Part shown: positions 25,346 to 36,066 of the stretch, in pieces
Layout: the number at the start of each line of letters is the position of its first letter
Position numbering within the stretch: the stretch's first letter is position 1
Source of the DNA: Xenopus tropicalis
Taxonomy: Eukaryota; Chordata; Amphibia; Anura; Pipidae
Assembly: GCF_000004195.4 (NCBI RefSeq)
Contig: NC_030684.2
Location: 68,493,392 to 68,557,391 of the forward strand
Length of the DNA stretch: 64,000 nt
Direction of reading: 5' to 3'
Translations under genes and position numbers: made by a program
Notes under the pieces: generated by a model
The model's input: only the letters and a program-made list of their open reading frames with translations
Databases searched by the model: none
What the model was told of the DNA's origin: nothing

Positions 25346-25916
25346 ACATTTAAAAACTGCTACTCCTTTCTGGGGATGTGCACCCAACAACCCTGCTAAA
25401 AAAGGATTTTGTTGAGTCACAAAGTGTCAACATAAAATAACAAATATAGTTGGACAAGCTCAGATTTCTCTGATGCTATAAACACAATGGACCTGATTCA
25501 CTAAAGTGCGATAAAATTTATTGCACACTTTTTTGCGTTAAATAAGTCACGATAATTAGCGCGCGATTCACCATAGTATTATCGCGTGCGATAAGTCGCC
25601 ATTTTTCGCATGCGGTATTTCTCGCAATAGTGTTAACGCATGCGCTGAAAAGAATACGATCGCATGATTCACTATAACTTTGGCGCGCTAAATATCGCAT
25701 ACGGCTATGCGAAAATTAACTCCTTCTACAGGCAGGCGAAAAATTATAGAAAAGTACAGTAAATGAGTTTTTGGCAATAAAATATGGACTTACAGTGTTA
25801 TTTATTCAAGTATGTGTCTTTTTACTCAATTTTACTAAAGTCTTGGCATGTATGGAATTTCGCTACTAATATACAGTACTATAGTGGTGAATATGTTGTC
25901 GCCAAAATATACAGTA

Positions 25917-26243
25917 CAGGTATCGGACCCCTTATCCGGAAACCCGTTTTCCAGAAAGCTCCGAATTACGGAATGCCTGTCTCCCATAGACTCCATTTTA
26001 ATCAAATAATTCAGAATTTTAAAACTGATTTCCTTTTCTATGTAGAAATAAAACAGAACCTTGTAATTGATCCCAACTAAGATATAATTAATCCTTATTG
26101 GATGCAAAACAATCCTATTGGGTTTAATTAATGTTTTATTGATTTTTTAGAAGACTTAAGGTATTGAGGTCCAAATTACAGAAAGACCCCTTATCCGGAA
26201 TACCCTTGGTCCCGAGCATTCTGGATAATGGGTCCTATACCTG
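25917..26243. mobile_element. TA-flanked MITE (CAGGTATNGGA family), nested
   Basis: Ends CAGGTATCGGACCCC and GGGTCCTATACCTG with TA on both sides; internal CTCCCATAGACTCCATTTTA and GGGTTTAATTAATG match the copies at 37139 and 49927. It interrupts a Harbinger-like element, so it is younger than that insertion. Confidence 0.9.
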
Positions 26244-26451
26244 TACAATAGCGGTGAATATGTTGTCGCGATAATATACTGTACTGTAGCGGTGAATATT
26301 TTGTCGCGCAAAATACATTACTATGTATATTTTGGCAATTTTTTTTTGTCGCGACTTGCGGACATTTTGTGGCGATTTTGTAATTTCGTGACATGTGCGA
26401 CTTGGGGCCATTTTGTGTCATTGAGCCTGCAGCCACCAAACTGAGAGGACC

Positions 26452-26698
26452 ATGCCTGGGGTTTCTGATCTGCTACCAGGGGAGAGGCGCTACATTATCA
26501 GCGTGCTCCTGCGTGCAGGATATGATGACCCGCCGCTGGGGGACTTAGGGGTTCACGAGAGGAAGAGGGCAATCCTGGGCGAGCTAAGAGAGGGTTTGCT
26601 CGCCGGGTTTGCCCTTGATGTGGACCCCCGCCAGCTCCAGCGTCTGTGGTCCGACCTGAAGCGCAGGAGTCCAGAACTGGTCGCTGAAATTGCGGAAG
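26452..26698 (+). CDS. SANT/Myb-like gene, exon 1
   Basis: 82 codons plus one base, encoding the helical DNA-binding-like domain. It is much more GC-rich than the transposon flanks, which is typical for the coding part of such elements. Confidence 0.7.
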
Positions 26699-26807
26699 GT
26701 AATTATTGTACTTTATTATGCTTTTACAGTATACGTTCATTAAAAGATTTAGCAAGTAATTTGAACTAAAGGTACAAATGTAAGAAATGTCAGGGATGAT
26801 GAAAGTA

Positions 26808-26862
26808 ACATAGTAACATAGTAAGTTGGGTTGAAAAAAGACATACGTCCATCACGTTCAAC
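26808..26862 (-). repeat. CR1/L2 LINE 3' end, minus strand
   Basis: AACATAGTAACATAGTAAG followed by TTGGGTTGAAAAAAGAC and GTTCAACC is the reverse complement of the LINE 3' end seen at 35842-35905. Confidence 0.8.
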
Positions 26863-27305
26863 CATAATGCCAGTGAGGAACTGAAACGTTGGTCACAATA
26901 AACCTCTGAATATTATTTCCCATCTTTGTGACTCCTTGTGAAAATCCTGTGTGTGCCATCACCCCATGCCTGTCTAGATTTTGTTTTGCCACAGGCACCC
27001 AGGTATTATTGTTCCTTATGGTGTGCAGCTTCCCAGCACTTCCTATTGTATATATATATACATCTATTTTCAAATACATATGCATAAATAAGTTTAAAGC
27101 AGGGGGGAACCAGCAGGGAGCGGCCCATAGTGTGAGTCATTTGGGGAAGGGCCACGAATGTTTTAGGGGGCCCTGGCTAACAATGTCTGTGTGTCCTTTG
27201 TATTGATGTGAGGGTTCACAGGGGTAGGGGCCATTGGGGGCGTGGGAGGAGGGGGGCCCAAAAAATGTTGTTGTGACGGGCAGCGTTATTTATGATGGTG
27301 TATGA

Positions 27306-27307
<2 letters not shown>

Positions 27308-27342
<35 letters not shown>

Positions 27343-27343
27343 T
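27308..27343. repeat. (TA)n microsatellite
   Basis: About 17 TA units just upstream of exon 2 of the transposon gene, inside its intron. Confidence 0.9.
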
Positions 27344-27377
27344 ACACAAAATAACATCTTGCAATACTATCTCACAG

Positions 27378-27920
27378 AACTTCAGCTGGCGCCTCCTCCC
27401 CAGGCCCAACCCCAGGCCCTCCAGGCTCCTGTGGCCCAGCAGGCTCTACCGGCCCCCGCGGCCCGACCTCCTCCGGCCCCAGAGGCCCGACAACTGGCCC
27501 TAGTGGCCCAAGGAGCTGACCAGGCCCCAGGACCAAGCCAGGCCCCAGGACCCAGCAAGGCCCCAGGACCAAGCCAGGCCCCAGGACCCAGCAAGGCCCC
27601 TGAGGCCCCAGAACTGACCCAGGCCCCCGAGGCCCCAGAGTCTGAGGAGGCAGAGGAGGCCCCCGAGGCCGAGGAGGCCATGGAGGCCCCGGACACCCCC
27701 CCCTTTACTCCTCCCCCAGTTTGACCCCAGTTTCCCCGGCCCTTGGGTTCCCCCCCAGCCCCCCGGATCCCAGCCACCAGGTTCTCCTGCCGACGAAGGC
27801 CCAGCACATTGGTCCATGCAGGAGGACCTGGACAATATGAAGGCCGAGCTGGCCCAGCTCCGGGGGGAAGTTGCCCAACTCAGGAGGGACATGGAGGAAC
27901 TCAAGGGCAGCAAGCCCTAA
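27378..27920 (+). CDS. SANT/Myb-like gene, exon 2 (frameshifted in this copy)
   Basis: Starts right after ctcacag in the phase set by exon 1. It holds a Pro/Ala-rich linker with 18-bp-type repeats (27520-27600), an acidic segment and a coiled coil; the frame changes at the C run 27696-27703. Confidence 0.65.
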
Positions 27921-28730
27921 GTTTTTTTTCCCCCTTTTTTTTTATAGTAAAATGTTATACTTTTATACTTTTGAACTGAGTAATGTCTCATTATTTATCC
28001 TTCCTTGATATGGTATTCTATACTTTCATGTAGTTTCCCCTACACTCTTACATTTATCAGTAACAGCATCAATATGCTATATGGGTTAAATGTTTGCAAA
28101 TATTCTGCCAACAATTTTGTCTTTAGCCCATTTTGCTGAATAGTAAAACTTGCGTTAATTAGTACGTAGCGTATTTTCTGGCGAGTGTGATAACTGCCAA
28201 TCCAATGTTTTGTTGCCAGAATAATTGCAATATTATATTTGTCCCCGTTTAATAAAGTGCCCATAAAATATTTGCCATTTATTCTGTGTCTAAAATCTCC
28301 CACTTAATTTAAGCCACTTTAGCTAACGGACCCCTAAGTATTTGCATAAAAATTCTTAAATGCCCCCCCATTTTATTATCTCTAGCACTTCTTTTTTTTT
28401 CTTACTTATATTTTTATTGTTTTTTTGTGGTTTTTTTTGCAAATAAACATTTATACAGCAACTCTCTAGCACTCTGTGCTCTCCCAGGGCAAAATGTCGC
28501 CATTTTTATGCTGCCGATTGTCGCGTGCATAATGTCGCGACAATTAGCGCATGCGATAAATAGCGTGCATACCGTGCACGCTATTTATCGCGACAAGAAT
28601 ATCGCATGAAATACCGCGCGTAAAATAGCGCAAGTGTACTAATAGTGAATCGTGCGAAAAGTCGCGAAAATTAAGATGCGATAACATTTTTAGCGCACGC
28701 TAAATCGCACTTTAGTGAATCGGGCCCAAT

Positions 28731-29595
28731 GTCTTTAATTATAACTTTATTGTACATTTAACTCTTCGGCCAGACAGGACTGGTACCCATAAAGTTCTGG
28801 AACCTTGGGCCTCAATAACAGTAGCTATAACCTAATGATAGATAGACCCATTCTGGCGCTTTCAATTTCAAGTATAGCTTGCCAATAATTTTTCTCTTCT
28901 GTTTGTTTGTTTGTCTGTCTATCTGGCAAACAGAAAACTTCTAAATGATTTGCTTTGGAGCAGCTGGAAGGAGAGAGATTGAATCTTTTACCGGATTGTC
29001 GACTAGTTTTTGTGATCTCCAGCCATGACCTTTTTTGTGGACAGAAACAAGTAGTCAGAAAGCCTCTGTATAGAAATTCCAGGCCCCTTAGACAATTCAT
29101 AGTACAAACATGCACAACTCCCAAAGAATGCACATAGGCCTTATTTCATACCAGCAGTGTTCATATTGGCTTGATTTTGAGCAGAAGGAATTTCCAAACA
29201 ATGACATCACCAATATATCATGTTTTATATTCTTTGAACTTCGGAACCTACAAAGAGGCAAAACATTGCACGTTTGACTCTTCGTTTGGCAGAGTGGTAT
29301 TTTTAGCACAGCTGTCTGTGGGATTTAAATGTGCTGCACGTCAACAACAGGAAGTGTGCTTTTTTACAGACATTGTACATACCTCCACTATTGTACTGTG
29401 TAATGGTACAACCTCCTCACTTTATTATGTCTGAGGAATACCCAACACAATAGTAATGGAGCCCCACTTTATATTGTAGTGCACTTAAGATACTTCTGGT
29501 TTCCTGGAGATGAAACTGCAAACAGATGCTTCAAAGTTCATTGAAAATTATCTTAAAGAGAAATTACACTCAAAGAAGTTTAGGATTAATAAGAA
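28731..29595. other. unrecognised intergenic DNA
   Basis: Frames on both strands at 28825-29434 overlap and lack motifs. Short (TTTG/TCTG)n tract at 28903-28925. Confidence 0.4.
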
Positions 29596-29727
29596 TTAAA
29601 GGACATGTAACCCCCCCCAACACACACAAAATTTAATCAGTGAACAGTCACATTGAAAGTGTGGGTGGGGGAGATGTGCCCAACTTATATACATGGTAGG
29701 AAAATATAGGGTTTACATGTCCTTTAA
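29596..29727. mobile_element. T2-like MITE, 132 bp
   Basis: TTAAAGGACATGTAA and its inverse TTTACATGTCCTTTAA form the ends, with TTAA at both borders; a very short relative of the element at 50653-51240. Confidence 0.9.
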
Positions 29728-30740
29728 AAATGATATTCTCACACATCCAATGTTGTTTTTAGAAACAGAAATGCCACATATGGCTGTATTTCATTTATGT
29801 TCTGGTGTTTCATTCATTGTAACAGTACTTTTATAAATGTGCTCAAAAAGATACATGTAACCGGGTGTATAACATTTTTTTACAGTAGTGGTAAGAAAGT
29901 ATTGTCAGCAAATGCACTGTTGCTGTGGTACAAAGAGGAGAAGAAGCCTAAGAGGGGTCGTTAGAAAAAAACAAAAACGTATCACTTTTTTTTTCTAAGC
30001 ATCGCCCCTGCAAGCCATGGGAGGATTAAGCTTGGCAGAATTTACTGGTTACTTGGTCATCAGTCGTATTGGTTGCTATAGGTTACTGCGACTGGGCAAA
30101 CTTGTTTTATTAGTTATTTACTATCTGTGCATGTATTTGCAAAACCACCATGACATGTTAAGGTAAAATCCTACTTTTATAGGTTTGTAGTTAAAATCGG
30201 CAGATCAGTCACACTCTAATTTTTTACTTATATCTTGTTCCCACAATCCCTTTGCATATTGTACTGTAGCAGAGTTATTCTGCAGGAAAAATGCCCAATC
30301 TTACATGAGGTTGTAGAACACCTGTCCCTTAAATGTTCAAGAAAATCTCACAGTGAGTGAGGATCAGACTGTAAGACCAATCAGGAGATTTATCTTCCCC
30401 GCTTTTACGACTTTTTTTAAAGAAGTGCCACACTTTGCAATTTCCCTGTAGTCACTCGATTTTGACGCCTCTAATAGCGCATATATTTTTTAATGAACAA
30501 GCAAACTCCCACTAACAGCCTACTACATACAAATAGGAAAAGGATTAATAAACATAAAGTCAGAATTGCCAACATGGGGGCACAGAGAGGGGCTGTCCCG
30601 GTTCTAGTCAAATTTTGTTTTAAAGGGGAGATTAGCCACATAGTGCGAAGTTATGTAAATTGTGTACCTAAAATAAAGCTTAATTAACTTATATATCTAA
30701 AATTACTTATATAACTTATATCATATATATAATTTCTAAT
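29728..30740. other. unrecognised intergenic DNA
   Basis: No gene; a piece at 30380-30500 (AGATTTATCTTCCCCGC) resembles a decayed MITE end. Confidence 0.35.
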
Positions 30741-31068
30741 TAGTGATGGGCGAAACAATTCGTCAGGCGTGGATTTGCGGGGAATTTCCGCGTTTCCACA
30801 TTTTTTTGCAAAACGGGCAACAAAATTCACCGAGGAAAAATATGCTATGTGACAAAAAATTGTCTTCCACATGAAAAAAATTGTCATGCACGTAAAAAAA
30901 ATGACGTGTCAAAAGAAATTGTCGCATGAAGGTTTTATTGCTGCATTGATAATTTTTCTGACGTGTAACATTATTGCCGTTTCACAAATTTTTCACAGTT
31001 TTTTGAATTTTTTGTAAGATTTGCAAATTTTCTGGCGAAACGGAAAGGGACAGATTCAATCATTACTA
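30741..31068. mobile_element. hAT-like MITE
   Basis: Ends TAGTGATGGGCGAA and the inverse of TAGTAATGATTGAATC; flanks TTTCTAAT and TTTATAAC differ at two of eight positions, as an aged 8-bp duplication would. The interior repeats TTGTC and GCGAAACGG-type words. Confidence 0.65.
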
Positions 31069-31277
31069 TTTATAACAACAAAGAGCAGCTATTTTCCATA
31101 TAAACCCCTATAGTTCCTGGGTCCCAAGCCATTGCAGAGTTTGTTTCCTATATAGTTGCACCCTGCTGTTGGTAAATTTGTATCATGGTAGCCGTGGTTG
31201 AAAAAAAAACATATAAATAATTTTGGACCTTTTGTCCTAGCAAAAGCTATCTAACTGCTAGTCGCTCGTTTGTGTAC

Positions 31278-31597
31278 AGTAGTGATCCCCAACATTAGCG
31301 ACATGTTGCTCACCAACTCCTTGGATGTTGCTCCCAGTGGCCTCAAGGCAGGTGCTTATTTTTTTAATTCCTGGCATGGAGGCAAGTTTTGGTTGCATAA
31401 AACCAAGTGTAATACCAAAGTATAATACCAAGTATAATACCAAACAGAGCTTCCTGTAGGCTGGCAACCCACGTAGGGGCTACCAAATGGCCAATCATAG
31501 CTCTTGTTTTGTGCCCAAGGAACATTGTTCTTTCTTGTGTTGCTCCCCAACACTTTTTCCAATTGAATGTGGTTCACATATAAAAAGTTGGGGATCC
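31278..31597. mobile_element. hAT-like MITE (GTGATCCCCAAC family)
   Basis: GTGATCCCCAAC at the left and GTTGGGGATCC at the right are inverted ends; the interior has GACATGTTGCTCACCAACTC. No clear target duplication because another element abuts on the right. Confidence 0.6.
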
Positions 31598-31800
31598 AGG
31601 GTCAGACTAGGCCGCCCAGACACCGGGAAAAATCCCGGTGGCCCAAACCCAACCCTTGCCAGTGCTCCCCCTGCCAGACCATTCCTTCCCTGATGAGTTA
31701 AATTTATGCACGCTTAGGGGAGGATATCGGGTGGGGGACCCTGCAGGGGGGGTTGTAGGGGACTCTAGTCCCTAGTGGGACCCTGTCTATATGGGATGCC
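31597..31800. mobile_element. truncated hAT MITE, relative of 21829-22113
   Basis: CAGGGTCAGACTAGGCC followed by ACACCGGGAAAAATCCCGG is the reverse complement of the right end of the 21829-22113 copy. The far end is degraded. Confidence 0.7.
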
Positions 31801-32829
31801 AACGTTTCTTATGGTGGCCCTGCTTACAGTACTTTCTGGCCACATAACCCATGTGGCATAAAAAATACAAGCTTACTACAGCCTATCAGCAACAAAGAGT
31901 AGGATAAATGTCTCAGCCAAAAACAATTATCAAGTGTCACAAAGAATAGTAAAATATTTTCTTATGACGTTTGCATATGCCTTACTTAATAAGGGACCAT
32001 TTTCTAAACAGAAGGTGACTTGCCTTGCCAGTAAGGACTTCAGCCATACAAAATTAAAAGCTTAGCGTTTATGTAACTATATTATAACAAATACTTTGCT
32101 CACTGGGCAGAGAAAACAGCAGATAACTCACTATATTGCAGATATCTTACACTTTGTGCTGTTTTTTTAGGCATCTTCTATCTGGTGCCAACCAAAGCCC
32201 TACAAGATACCTTTTTATAAATTTGAGAATTAGGACATAAAGCTCTACAACAAGGAAGTAAAAGTATTCTTAGATGGCATACATTTCAGAAATGATACAG
32301 AGCTTTAAACTATACCATGAAAATACTGTACTGTAGGATATTTTTATTTTCTAAAATATCTGACCCTTTTTATTGTATGACTACTTTGCAGCTATAATTT
32401 TCTCTGTTAAAAAGTTTTACAGCCCCCAAAAAAACTTAATAATAATAACAACAACAATAATGGATCCTTCACAGCTGATTTTGTACAGTGCCAGTCTCTT
32501 GCAGCCAATTGAAAGGAATCTAGAAAGCAAAAAAGCTAGTGCTGAAGGTTAGCAAGTGCTAATGTGTAGGACAAAGACAGGAATCTCATGGGGGAGCAGG
32601 GAAGTCTGGAATCTATCCCACGCCATTCATTCTTACTGGAAGAAGGCTGTGAAAGGGAGGAAGCGAGAAGAGGCTATAGAATGGGACTAATAAAGAAGGC
32701 AGAAGCCACAAAGCCAGACAGAACATGTATTAAAGCATTAAAACAACAAACAATGACAATTCACTAACTATATGAATGTTCCCTAATTATCTGCAGCTAA
32801 TATATGTAACATATATGTGTATATATATA
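31801..32829. other. unrecognised intergenic DNA
   Basis: AT-rich, no gene; a short AAT/AAC tract near 32440-32460 next to TTTTGTACAGTGCCAG may be another LINE tail. Confidence 0.35.
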
Positions 32830-32845
32830 TATATATATCGAACCA

Positions 32846-33020
32846 AGGGTGGCACACCGCTTCAATCCTTGTCCCAGGTGCACGGTAAAAAAGTTTAAAT
32901 ATTGAAAAAAAGACCAGCAACACCGGATCTATTGCAAACAATCAATTATATATTGAAAAATACATGAACAGCCAACGTTACGTTTCGGTCCCCGTCGGGA
33001 CCTTTCTCAAGGCTGGTCTT
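32846..33020 (-). repeat. interspersed repeat with hammerhead-like core, copy 1
   Basis: On the minus strand it reads CTTGAGAAA, a GGTCCC/GGGACC stem with loop GACG, then GAAACGTAACGTTGGCTG. Motif order is that of a hammerhead stem II followed by GAAA. The same repeat recurs at 56664-56752. It is bordered by inverted AAAGACCAGC-type words and by AT microsatellites. Confidence 0.6.
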
Positions 33021-33025
33021 TTTTT

Positions 33026-33070
<45 letters not shown>
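33021..33070. repeat. (TA)n microsatellite
   Basis: About 18 TA units followed by CACACATATAT. Confidence 0.9.
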
Positions 33071-33072
<2 letters not shown>

Positions 33073-33616
33073 TGGTATGCACAACTTTTATTGATTGGGG
33101 ATTAGTTTGGAGATAGGCAGCTGTTCACTTGAATCTATTTCACTACTACTGGTGTGGGTATTTTATTGTTGAACTACTTATATTTATAGGTGATTGATTG
33201 ATATATATTTTTTCACCTTTTAAAATAAAAAACTTATCTAAGCGCGGACAAGGTTTAGTATCTATTTGTATGCACAACTTTGCCTGAACAAAGCACTGAA
33301 ATATTTGTGAACATAGAAAACTTTGTGTGCACTCCACAATTTGCTTTATTGTCTGGTATAATATAATTGTGTGCACAAGTATGCAGCTTAGAGGGAACAT
33401 TGCCAATAAAAGAAAAAATCCATTGGAAAATAGGTTAATGTATAGGTAAAGTTGACCTCTTTACCGGCTTTTGGCGTCACCAAATTTAAAAAATGGATAT
33501 TTGGTTGGTGATTGAAATTACCTTTATCCTATAGAATGGTGTGGCATTACGTCAAGTGCCTTTTTTTGTTGGTCACAGTATAATGATGTCACTCATTATG
33601 AAGCAATGCCTTGGGT
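33071..33616. other. unrecognised intergenic DNA
   Basis: No gene or recognised repeat. Confidence 0.4.
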
Positions 33617-33979
33617 CAGTGCTGTCCAACTTCTGCAGTGCCGAGGGCCGGAATTTCTCTTGCATACATGGTGGAGGGCCGCTAATGGAAGCCAGTTTTG
33701 ACCACTGCCCCTTTAAACCACACCTACTTCAAACCACACACATTTTATCACAATGGTGGTAGTGCAGCAAAAACCCAAATGCTTCGTCCTCACTCACACC
33801 ATCATTCATATGTGAAAGAATTATATTATGTCATATTAAGACGTACCATTAAATCCATATGCCTCCTCCTCCCCTGTGGAAGCAACCCCCAGCATATAAT
33901 TACACACCTTAGGGACCATTTCATCGCTATTTCCAACTGCTAACAAACTCCCAAAACAAACCCCTGCCAGGTTCACCTC

Positions 33980-34300
33980 CCACAGGCAGCATAGGGTAGG
34001 CAGAGTATGGCACACACAGGCAGCACTCTTCCTGCCCTATGCCGCCTGTGTGTGCCATACTCTACCTGCCCTATGATGCCTGTGTGTGCCATACTCTGCC
34101 CTACCCTGCCTGTGTGCCATGTTCTGCCAGCCCTAGGCTGCCTGTGTGTGCGCTATACTCTGCCTGCCCTACCCTGCCTGTGTGTGTGTGCCATATCCTC
34201 CCTGACCTATGCTGCCTGTGTGTGCCATACCCTCCCTGCCCTATGCTGCCTATTTGCCATACTCTGCCTACCCTATGCTGTCTTCACACAGGCAGCATAG
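33980..34300. repeat. minisatellite, CTGCCTGTGTGTGCCATACT-type unit
   Basis: About nine diverged units of 30-37 bp, mostly in one orientation, with the first and last in the opposite orientation. The motif is the same as in 2812-3215. Confidence 0.85.
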
Positions 34301-34539
34301 GCTAGGCAGTACATACAAAGTCTAAGATGTGAACATGAGAACAATATGGATGATTACAGCCTGAGGTGTGAACACTGCAGGGGGTAAACAATGCAGAGAT
34401 TAGAAGGTGTGAACAGTAAAGGGGATTACATTTTTAAACAATACAGAGGGATTACAGCCTGAATCTGAGATGAGAACCATGCATGGGGCCAATTAAGATC
34501 AGTACTGATACCATTTAAAGCTTACACAAAGGTAAGCAA

Positions 34540-34890
34540 TCAAAGGTGCCTATGATTAAGTGCCCATGTGCACGAAACGCGTTAGGCTCTGTGCTTTTAA
34601 AAGGAATGAATAAAGGTTCGTTTTAAAGACCATGTTCGTTCGGTGTGCTGATTGAAGCCGCATTTGCTTTGGATTGAAATTTGCTCCCCAGGCTACGGGT
34701 TCGGGGCTGGCAGCACCCGGACCATACATCGAATTTGGTGAGACCAATTTTGCTTACTCTTATTGGTATAAGCACTATTTAGGTACATCTATAGTGGCCT
34801 TTGACTTTTTGCAGACTTCCACGCTCCACCGTTACTAGTTATTAGTGTGTTCACTTATTCATTTTAGGTTTGCCAAAAAACCTTTATTTT
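34540..34890 (+). repeat. retroelement-like repeat with GCACGAAACGCGTTAGGC
   Basis: GTGC-loop-GCAC then GAAACGCGTTAGGC, followed by AATAAAGGTTCG and the GGGGCTGGCAGCACCCGG segment shared with 2550-2640. The GAAACGCGTYAGGC core recurs at 54612-54626. Confidence 0.55.
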
Positions 34891-34983
34891 GTTGTGTACT
34901 TTTAAGCAATCAAAGCAGCCAGACAGGTGGGGGGCCACGGGCCACACAGAGGGGGGTCACGGGCCGCCAGTTGAACAGCACTG

Positions 34984-35905
34984 GCCTAGAACATAATATT
35001 TGTAATTGGATAGAGAACTGGCTGAAGGATAGATTACAAAGAGTGGTGGTAAATGGAACATTTTCTAATTGGACCAGTGTGGTTAGTGGAGTACCGCAGG
35101 GGTCAGTCCTTGGTCCTTTGCTTTTTAACTTGTTTATTAATGACCTGGAGGTGGGCATAGAGAGTACTGTTTCTATTTTTGCTGATGACACTTAATTGTG
35201 CAAAACTATAAGTTCCATGCAGGATGCTGCCGCTTTGCAGAGCGATTTGACAAAACTGGAAAACTGGGCAGCAAACTGGAAAATGAGGTTCAATGTTGAT
35301 AAGTGCAAAGTTACGCATTTTGGTAGAAATAATATAAACTCAAACTATCTACTGAATGGTAGTGTGTTGGGGGTTGTGTTAAGGGGATGGGAGATTTAAA
35401 CTATGAGGTGAGACTGTCGGGGTTGGGGTTGTTTTCTCTGGAAAAGAGGTGCTTGCGAGGGGACATGATTACTCTGTACAAGTACATTAGAGGGGATTAT
35501 AGGCAGATAGGGGGTGTTCTTTTTTTCCCATAAAAATGATCAATGCACCAGAGGTCACCCCTTTAGATTAGAGGAACGGAGCTTCCATTTGAAGCAGCGT
35601 AGGTGGTTTTTCACGGTGAGGGCAGTGAGGTTGGGGAATGCCCTTCCTAGTGATGTGGTAATGGCAGATTCTGTTAATGCCTTTAAGAGGGGCCTGGATG
35701 AATTCTTGAACAATCAGAATATCCAAGGCTATTGTGATACTAATATCTACAGTTAGTATTACTGGTTGTATATATAGTGTATGTATGTGAGTGTATAGAT
35801 TGGTAGGTGTGGGTTAGGTGTGCTGGGTTTACTTGGATGGGTTGAACTTGATGGACACTGGTCTTCTTTCAACCCTATGTAACTAACTATGTAACTATAT
35901 GTGTT
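34984..35905 (+). mobile_element. CR1/L2-type LINE, second copy, internally deleted
   Basis: Shares over 85% by eye with 14401-15830 but lacks the region equivalent to about 14676-14915. The 3' end reads GGGTTGAACTTGATGGAC then CAACCCTATGTAACTAAC and repeats ATGTAACT. Confidence 0.85.
34989..35756 (+). pseudogene. LINE reverse transcriptase fragment, second copy
   Basis: Reads [40 protein letters not shown] and FADDT, then the same TAA (35193-35195) as the other copy. After the deletion at about 35372-35383 the 3' coding end is intact in another frame: RRWFFTVRAVRLGNALPSD and ADSVNAFKRGLDEFLN. Not functional. Confidence 0.85.
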
Positions 35906-35925
35906 ATCCAAAAAGCTACAAATGA

Positions 35926-36066
35926 CAGGAAGTCCATCTCCCATAGACTCCATTTTAATTGAATATTTTTTTTCATTTTTTTTTTTTTAATTATTTCCCC
36001 AATTCTTTTGGGTTTAATTAATGTTTAAATTATTTTAGTAGACAAAGTATGGAGATCCAAATAACA
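35926..36066. repeat. partial TA-flanked MITE (CAGGTATNGGA family)
   Basis: CATCTCCCATAGACTCCATT, GGGTTTAATTAATG and GTATGGAGATCCAAAT match the complete copies, but both ends are missing or altered. Confidence 0.7.

Larger units (their letters stand above)
26452..27920 (+). pseudogene. transposon-borne SANT/Myb-like protein with proline-rich linker and coiled coil, one frameshift
   Basis: Exon 1 is 26452-26698 and exon 2 is 27378-27920, joined by a GAAG/gtaatt donor and a ctcacag acceptor in matching phase 1. The start codon has a good context (gaccATGCC). Residues 1-82 look like a three-helix SANT/Myb-like DNA-binding domain, with the third helix at QLQRLWSDLKRRSPELVAEI (Trp66). Exon 2 gives an Ala/Pro/Gln-rich linker with APGPSQ/APGPSK repeats, an acidic stretch (EEAEEAPEAEEA), and, after a frame change, a C-terminal heptad-like coiled coil (MKAELAQLRGEVAQLRRDMEEL) ending at TAA 27918. 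A run of eight C at 27696-27703 puts the first frame into a stop at 27722; one C fewer would join both parts into 262 residues. Harbinger transposons carry a Myb-like partner protein for nuclear import and end binding of their nuclease; that role here is inference. Confidence 0.7.
25489..28727 (+). mobile_element. Harbinger-like DNA transposon, 3.2 kb, with a SANT/Myb-like gene
   Basis: Ends are GGACCTGATTCACTAAAGTG and the inverse of GGGCCCGATTCACTAAAGTG, flanked by AAT on both sides (25486-25488 and 28728-28730). Both subterminal regions are dense in GCGATA, TCGCGA and GATTCACTA words. The interior holds a two-exon gene for a small DNA-binding-like protein but no HARBI1-type nuclease, so it would need a transposase in trans. 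A TA-flanked MITE (25917-26243) and a LINE tail (26808-26862) are later insertions. Confidence 0.8.
33617..34983. mobile_element. hAT-like non-autonomous element with internal minisatellite
   Basis: CAGTGCTGTCCAACTTCTGC at the left and GCCAGTTGAACAGCACTG at the right are inverted ends. The flanking octamers CCTTGGGT and GCCTAGAA do not match, so rearrangement or an old insertion is likely. Inside are a minisatellite (33980-34300) and a retroelement piece (34540-34890). Confidence 0.65.

Noticed and set aside
27372..27913. Minus-strand frames rich in Gly, Pro and Ala opposite the transposon gene
   Set aside because: Shadows of the GC-rich coding exon on the other strand; splice signals and coiled coil support the plus strand.
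34007..34305. Plus-strand frames CVPYSTCP-like
   Set aside because: Same minisatellite motif as 2812-3215 in the other orientation; not a gene.
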